DNA from: Burkholderiaceae bacterium 26
GTDB taxonomy: Bacteria; Pseudomonadota; Gammaproteobacteria; Burkholderiales; Burkholderiaceae
NCBI GenBank assembly: GCA_000955795.1
Contig: JYOB01000005.1
Location: forward strand, 34,786-98,785
Direction of reading: 5' to 3'
Length of the DNA stretch: 64,000 bases
The position numbers and the translations under genes were made by a program. Positions 59,601 through 64,000 of this stretch are shown here, piece after piece (within the stretch, counting starts at the first letter, position 1; each line of letters begins with the position of its first letter). Under the pieces are notes generated by a model. It saw only the letters and a list, made by a program, of their open reading frames with translations. It was not told the DNA's origin and searched no databases.

Positions 59601-60925
59601 GCCTGACCATCCGTAAGCTGGATTCGGCTGAAGCCGGATTCGCGGCGCAACTGCGCCAGGTGCTCGCTTTCGAAGCGAGTGAAGACGAAGCCATTGATCG
59701 CGCCGCCGCGCAGATCCTGGCCGACGTGAAGGCGCGCGGCGATGCCGCCGTGCTGGAAGCCACGCGCCGCTTCGACCGCATCGAAGCCGATAGCGTGGCC
59801 GCGCTGGAGCTGTCGCCCGCCACCCTGCAAGCCGCGCTCGACGGCCTGGAGCCCAAGCGCCGTGCGGCACTGGAAGCCGCGGCTGCCCGCGTGCGCGCGT
59901 ATCACGAGAAGCAGAAGATCGAGTGCGGCACGCACAGCTGGGAATACGCCGAAGCCGATGGCACGGTGCTCGGCCAGAAGGTGACGCCGCTCGACCGCGT
60001 GGGCATTTACGTGCCGGGCGGCAAGGCGGCGTACCCGTCGTCGGTGTTGATGAATGCGATTCCGGCTCGCGTGGCCGGCGTCAAGGAAATCATCATGGTG
60101 GTGCCCACGCCCGGCGGCGTGCGCAATGAACTGGTGCTGGCTGCGGCTTGCATTGCCGGTGTGGACCGCGTGTTCACCATCGGCGGCGCGCAGGCCGTGG
60201 GTGCGCTCGCTTACGGCACCGACACCGTCCCCGCCGTCGACAAGATTGTCGGCCCGGGTAACGCCTATGTGGCCGCTGCCAAGCGTCGCGTGTTCGGCAC
60301 GGTCGGCATCGACATGATTGCCGGTCCGTCGGAAATCCTCGTTATCTGCGATGGCACGACCGATCCGGATTGGGTGGCGATGGACCTGTTCTCGCAAGCC
60401 GAGCACGACGAGCTGGCCCAGTCGATCCTGCTGTGCCCGAACGCCGAGTTCGTCGCGCAGGTGGAAGCCAGCATCAACCGTCAGCTCGAAGACATGCCGC
60501 GCCGCAGCGTGATTGCCGAATCGCTGTCGGGCCGTGGCGCGCTCGTCAAAGTACGCGACATGGACGAGGCGTGCGACATCGCCAACGACATCGCTCCCGA
60601 ACATCTGGAGATTTCGGCAGAGAACCCGCGCCAATGGGCCGAGCGCATCCGCCACGCGGGCGCGATCTTCCTTGGCAAGTACACCAGCGAATCGCTGGGC
60701 GATTACTGCGCGGGTCCGAACCACGTGTTGCCGACCTCGCGCACGGCGCGCTTCTCGTCGCCGCTGGGCGTGTACGACTTCATCAAGCGCTCCAGCCTGA
60801 TCGAAGTGAGCGAAGCCGGTGCGCAGATGCTGGGCGAGATTGCTGCCGAGCTGGCCTACGGCGAAGGCTTGCAGGCGCATGCCCGCAGCGCTGAATATCG
60901 ACTGCAACGCCCCGCCTCCGAATAA
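59597..60925 (+). CDS. hisD: Histidinol dehydrogenase
   Basis: HisD oxidises L-histidinol to histidine in two NAD-linked steps with a zinc site. The 442 residues contain [68 protein letters not shown] and the catalytic His-Glu in DIAPEHLEI and [15 protein letters not shown]. Coupled to hisG; hisC follows after 16 bases. Confidence 0.97.
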   Translation: MSLTIRKLDSAEAGFAAQLRQVLAFEASEDEAIDRAAAQILADVKARGDAAVLEATRRFDRIEADSVAALELSPATLQAALDGLEPKRRAALEAAAARVRAYHEKQKIECGTHSWEYAEADGTVLGQKVTPLDRVGIYVPGGKAAYPSSVLMNAIPARVAGVKEIIMVVPTPGGVRNELVLAAACIAGVDRVFTIGGAQAVGALAYGTDTVPAVDKIVGPGNAYVAAAKRRVFGTVGIDMIAGPSEILVICDGTTDPDWVAMDLFSQAEHDELAQSILLCPNAEFVAQVEASINRQLEDMPRRSVIAESLSGRGALVKVRDMDEACDIANDIAPEHLEISAENPRQWAERIRHAGAIFLGKYTSESLGDYCAGPNHVLPTSRTARFSSPLGVYDFIKRSSLIEVSEAGAQMLGEIAAELAYGEGLQAHARSAEYRLQRPASE

Positions 60926-60941
60926 CACGCGCCGCACAACG

Positions 60942-62066
60942 ATGACCGCCACTGCTCCGGCCCAAGCCTCTCTGGATGACCTGCTCGCCCGCATCGTGCG
61001 CGACGACGTTCGCGCCATGGGTGCGTACCACGTGCCCGACGCGACCGGCATGGTCAAGCTGGACGCGATGGAGAACCCGTATTCGCTGCCGGCGATGCTG
61101 CGCGACGCGCTGGGCAAGCGCCTGGCCGAAGTCGCGCTCAATCGCTACCCGGTGCCGACCGCCGACGCCCTCAAGGCGCAGCTCAAGCAGGTGATGCACG
61201 TGCCGGCCGGCGCCGAGGTGCTGCTCGGCAACGGTTCGGACGAGATCATCAGCCTGATCGCCATTGCGGCGGCGAAGCCGGGCGCGACCGTGCTGGCGCC
61301 CGTGCCGGGTTTCGTGATGTACGCGATGTCGGCGCAGTTGCTCGGTCTGAACTTCGTTGGCGTGCCGCTCAAGGCGGACCTGACGCTCGACCGTGAAGCC
61401 ATGCTGGCCGCCATGGCCGAGCACCAGCCCGCCGTCATCTACCTGGCGTATCCGAATAACCCGACCGGCAACCTGTTCGACGCGGCCGACATGGACGCGA
61501 TCATCCGCGCCGCACGCGGCCCGGTGTGCCAGAGCCTGGTGGTGGTCGACGAGGCCTACCAGCCGTTCGCGCAACATAGCTGGATGCCGCGCCTGCGCGA
61601 TTTCGATCACCTGCTGGTGATGCGCACGGTCTCGAAGCTGGGCCTGGCCGGCATCCGCCTGGGTTACGTGGCCGGCCACCCGAAGTGGATCGCCGAGCTG
61701 GACAAGGTGCGTCCGCCGTACAACGTGAATGTGCTGACCGAGGCGACTGCCCAGTTCATGCTCGAACACGTGGATGTACTGGATGCCCAGGCAGCGACCC
61801 TGCGCGCCGAGCGCACCAAGTTGATCGATGCGCTGTCGGCCCAACCGGGCGTGACGGTCTTCCCGAGCGCGGCAAATTTCGTCCTGCTGCGCGTGCCCGA
61901 TGCCGCCGCTTTGTTCGAGCGCCTGCTCAATCGGCGGATTCTGATTAAAAACGTCAGTAAAATGCACCCGTTGTTGGCCAACTGTCTGCGCGTGACGGTC
62001 AGCAATCCCGAAGAAAACGCGCAATTTATCGATGCCTTTGCCGCATCGATGCAGGAAGCCCCATGA
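60942..62066 (+). CDS. hisC: Histidinol-phosphate aminotransferase
   Basis: HisC transaminates imidazole acetol phosphate to histidinol phosphate with PLP. The 374 residues contain [12 protein letters not shown], the [11 protein letters not shown] loop, [22 protein letters not shown] and the PLP-lysine region [15 protein letters not shown]. Start at ATG 60942; upstream codons overlap hisD. It overlaps hisB by 4 bases. Confidence 0.96.
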   Translation: MTATAPAQASLDDLLARIVRDDVRAMGAYHVPDATGMVKLDAMENPYSLPAMLRDALGKRLAEVALNRYPVPTADALKAQLKQVMHVPAGAEVLLGNGSDEIISLIAIAAAKPGATVLAPVPGFVMYAMSAQLLGLNFVGVPLKADLTLDREAMLAAMAEHQPAVIYLAYPNNPTGNLFDAADMDAIIRAARGPVCQSLVVVDEAYQPFAQHSWMPRLRDFDHLLVMRTVSKLGLAGIRLGYVAGHPKWIAELDKVRPPYNVNVLTEATAQFMLEHVDVLDAQAATLRAERTKLIDALSAQPGVTVFPSAANFVLLRVPDAAALFERLLNRRILIKNVSKMHPLLANCLRVTVSNPEENAQFIDAFAASMQEAP

Positions 62067-62653
62067 GCCGCCGTGTCGAGGTCACTCGCAACACCTCTGA
62101 AACGCAGATCCGCGTCGCCCTTGATTTGGACGGCACGGGCAAGCAAACGCTGAACACCGGCGTCCCCTTCCTCGACCACATGCTCGACCAGATCGCCCGC
62201 CACGGCATGGTCGACCTGGACGTCTCGGCTACCGGCGACACCCATATCGACGATCATCACACCGTGGAAGACGTCGGCATCACGCTGGGCCAGGCCGTCG
62301 CCAAAGCCATCGGCGACAAGAAGGGCATCGTGCGCTACGGCCACAGCTACGTGCCGCTGGACGAAGCCCTGTCGCGCGTGGTTATCGATTTCTCCGGCCG
62401 TCCGGGCCTGGAGTTCCACGTGCCGTTCACGCGCGCGCGCGTCGGCAGCTTTGACGTGGACCTGTCCATCGAATTCTTCCGCGGGTTCGTCAATCATGCC
62501 GGCGTGACGCTGCATATCGACAACCTGCGCGGCGTCAACGCGCACCACCAGATCGAGACCGTGTTCAAGGCCTTTGGACGCGCGCTGCGCATGGCGGTGG
62601 AGATCGACCCGCGCGCTGCCGGCACGATTCCGTCGACCAAGGGCGCCCTGTAA
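62063..62653 (+). CDS. hisB: Imidazoleglycerol-phosphate dehydratase, monofunctional
   Basis: HisB dehydrates imidazole glycerol phosphate. The 196 residues are the monofunctional form, without the phosphatase domain found in E. coli. Metal-binding motifs are [27 protein letters not shown] and [14 protein letters not shown]. It is coupled to hisC; marC begins 55 bases after the stop. Confidence 0.97.
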   Translation: MSRRVEVTRNTSETQIRVALDLDGTGKQTLNTGVPFLDHMLDQIARHGMVDLDVSATGDTHIDDHHTVEDVGITLGQAVAKAIGDKKGIVRYGHSYVPLDEALSRVVIDFSGRPGLEFHVPFTRARVGSFDVDLSIEFFRGFVNHAGVTLHIDNLRGVNAHHQIETVFKAFGRALRMAVEIDPRAAGTIPSTKGAL

Positions 62654-62708
62654 ATCACCGCGTCGGCCTGGCCGCGCCTACCCGACTCCCAAACCGGCCG
62701 CCGATCCG

Positions 62709-63332
62709 ATGGATCTGACAAAAAGCTTTTTCTCGCTGCTCGCGCTGATCAACCCGATCGGGGCGATCCCGTTCTTCATCAGCCTGACCGAGAGCCAGAC
62801 GGATGAAGAGAAGCGCCGCACCATCAAGGTCGCGTCGATTTCGGTGGCGATCGTGATTGGTCTGTCGGCGTTGCTCGGCGAGCAGATCATCAGCTTTTTC
62901 GGGTTCTCGGTTGGTTCGCTGCAGGTCGGCGGCGGGATCATCATGATCATGATCGCGCTGAACATGCTCAATGCGCAGACCAGCCGCACCAAGGCCACGC
63001 CCGAAGAAGAGGACGAGGCCGGTGCCAAGGCCAGCATTGCAGTTGTGCCGCTGGCGATTCCGCTGCTCACGGGCCCAGGCTCGATCAGCACGGTCATCGT
63101 CTATGCCGGCAAGACCAAGCATTGGTGGGACCTGTTTCTCCTGGCTGGGGTCGGTGTTGCGATCGCAGTCGTGGTCTGGATCGTGTTGCGCGCGGCCGAG
63201 CCGATCGCCCGTGTGATCGGCCGCACCGGCATCAACGTCGGCACGCGGTTGATGGGCTTGATTCTGGCGGCGCTGGCCGTGGAATTCATTGTTGATGGGC
63301 TGAAAACCCTGTTGCCCGTACTTAGGGCCTAA
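62709..63332 (+). CDS. MarC-family integral membrane protein
   Basis: The 207-residue protein has six membrane spans and matches MarC/UPF0056: SFFSLLALINPIGAIPFFIS at the start, the LLTGPGSISTVIVYAGK motif, and the C-terminal RLMGLILAALAVEFIVDGLK. Function is not established; earlier links to antibiotic resistance were withdrawn. It sits between hisB and hisH in the same direction, with no terminator on either side, so it is probably carried in the his transcript. ATG at 62709 is preferred. Confidence 0.9.
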   Translation: MDLTKSFFSLLALINPIGAIPFFISLTESQTDEEKRRTIKVASISVAIVIGLSALLGEQIISFFGFSVGSLQVGGGIIMIMIALNMLNAQTSRTKATPEEEDEAGAKASIAVVPLAIPLLTGPGSISTVIVYAGKTKHWWDLFLLAGVGVAIAVVVWIVLRAAEPIARVIGRTGINVGTRLMGLILAALAVEFIVDGLKTLLPVLRA

Positions 63333-63340
63333 GTTAAGTC

Positions 63341-63994
63341 ATGACTAAGATCGCAATCGTCGATTACGGCATGGGCAATCTGCGCTCGGTAGCGCAAGCC
63401 TTGATGGCCGTTGCTCCAGAGGCCGATGTGCGCATCAGTGCGCAAGCGGACGAAATTCGTTCGGCCGACCGCGTGGTGCTGCCGGGGCAGGGCGCCATGC
63501 CCGATTGCATGGCCGCGTTCGACCAGTCCGGCCTGCGCGACGCTGTGCTGGAGGCATCGCGCAGCAAGCCGATGCTTGGCGTGTGCGTGGGCGAGCAGAT
63601 GCTGCTCGAGCGCAGCGCCGAGGCGCGCCCGGGGCAGCAGTACACCGAAGGGTTGGGCCTCATCAAAGGCGATGTGGTCCGCTTTGACCTGGACGGCCAG
63701 TTGCAGCCGGACGGTTCACGGTACAAAGTGCCTCAGATGGGCTGGAACCGCGTGCACCAAAGTCGTGCCCACGCCCTATGGGAAGGTGTGGCGGATCAGA
63801 GCTACTTCTATTTCGTGCACAGCTACTACGCCCGGCCTGCCAACGCCGACGAATCGGTCGGAGAGACCGAATACGGCGTGCGGTTTACCTCCGCCATCGC
63901 CCGGGATAATATTTTTGCAACACAGTTTCACCCGGAAAAAAGTGCGCAAGCCGGCCTGCAGATCTACCGGAACTTCGTGCACTGGAATCCGTGA
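63341..63994 (+). CDS. hisH: Imidazole glycerol phosphate synthase glutaminase subunit HisH
   Basis: HisH supplies ammonia from glutamine to HisF. The 217 residues have the class I glutaminase triad: Cys82 in [12 protein letters not shown], His197 and Glu199 in [21 protein letters not shown] and [10 protein letters not shown] are conserved. It starts 9 bases after marC and ends six bases before the window edge. hisA and hisF are expected next. Confidence 0.97.
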   Translation: MTKIAIVDYGMGNLRSVAQALMAVAPEADVRISAQADEIRSADRVVLPGQGAMPDCMAAFDQSGLRDAVLEASRSKPMLGVCVGEQMLLERSAEARPGQQYTEGLGLIKGDVVRFDLDGQLQPDGSRYKVPQMGWNRVHQSRAHALWEGVADQSYFYFVHSYYARPANADESVGETEYGVRFTSAIARDNIFATQFHPEKSAQAGLQIYRNFVHWNP

Positions 63995-64000
63995 CACCCG

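Overview
This GC-rich window reads as a chromosomal segment of a betaproteobacterium of the Burkholderiaceae, most likely Ralstonia or a close relative. The reasons are the order tuf-rpsJ followed by a separate rplC-led ribosomal operon, infA between secY and rpmJ, pilMNOPQ-aroK-aroB-dgt next to a divergent PBP1A gene, a Bug-type binding protein, and the murA-hisGDCB-marC-hisH run. Species cannot be fixed from sequence reading alone.

Layout. 1-928 is the end of a str-type operon (EF-Tu C-terminal part, then rpsJ), closed by a terminator. 1215-15535 is a nearly continuous S10-spc-alpha ribosomal super-operon with secY, infA, rpmJ and rpoA; it is broken only by four structured gaps that carry candidate promoters, terminators or stem-loops. 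15694-18879 holds cutA, dsbD and, convergently, hemB. 18880-24159 covers engB and a c-type cytochrome block: cytochrome c4 and the System II haem-lyase pair resB/ccsA. 24191-27916 is a five-gene redox module: small lipoprotein, ECF sigma factor, single-span anti-sigma factor, msrP and msrQ. 27980-32502 holds lysA and an LptM-like lipoprotein gene (minus), cyaY (plus) and PBP1A (minus). 32940-41035 is the type IV pilus assembly operon pilMNOPQ, then aroK, aroB and dgt. 41255-42965 is a small accessory patch with ompW and a REP-associated tyrosine transposase with REP-like hairpins. 43168-49485 is glutamate synthase gltB-gltD. 49660-50709 is an orphan Bug binding protein. 50979-57527 is the outer-membrane lipid asymmetry operon mlaF-E-D-A-C-B followed by an ABC-2 exporter pair and a BolA-family gene. 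57626-63994 is murA then hisG-D-C-B, marC and hisH, with the his genes continuing past the window.

How the parts work together. The ribosomal super-operon sets translation capacity together with the SecYEG pore and the RNA polymerase alpha subunit. DsbD, cytochrome c4, ResB/CcsA and MsrPQ all belong to thiol, haem and redox upkeep in the periplasm. The sigma/anti-sigma pair next to msrPQ suggests a dedicated response to oxidative damage of envelope methionines. The Mla, PBP1A, PilQ, OmpW and MurA genes form a second theme, the cell envelope.

Most of the window is conserved core genome. The parts most worth a second look are the lipoprotein-sigma-anti-sigma-msrPQ cluster, the transposase with its REP-like flanks, the regulatory gaps inside the ribosomal operon, and the palindromic promoter between engB and cytochrome c4. 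I found no CRISPR array, tRNA, rRNA, prophage or toxin-antitoxin pair.
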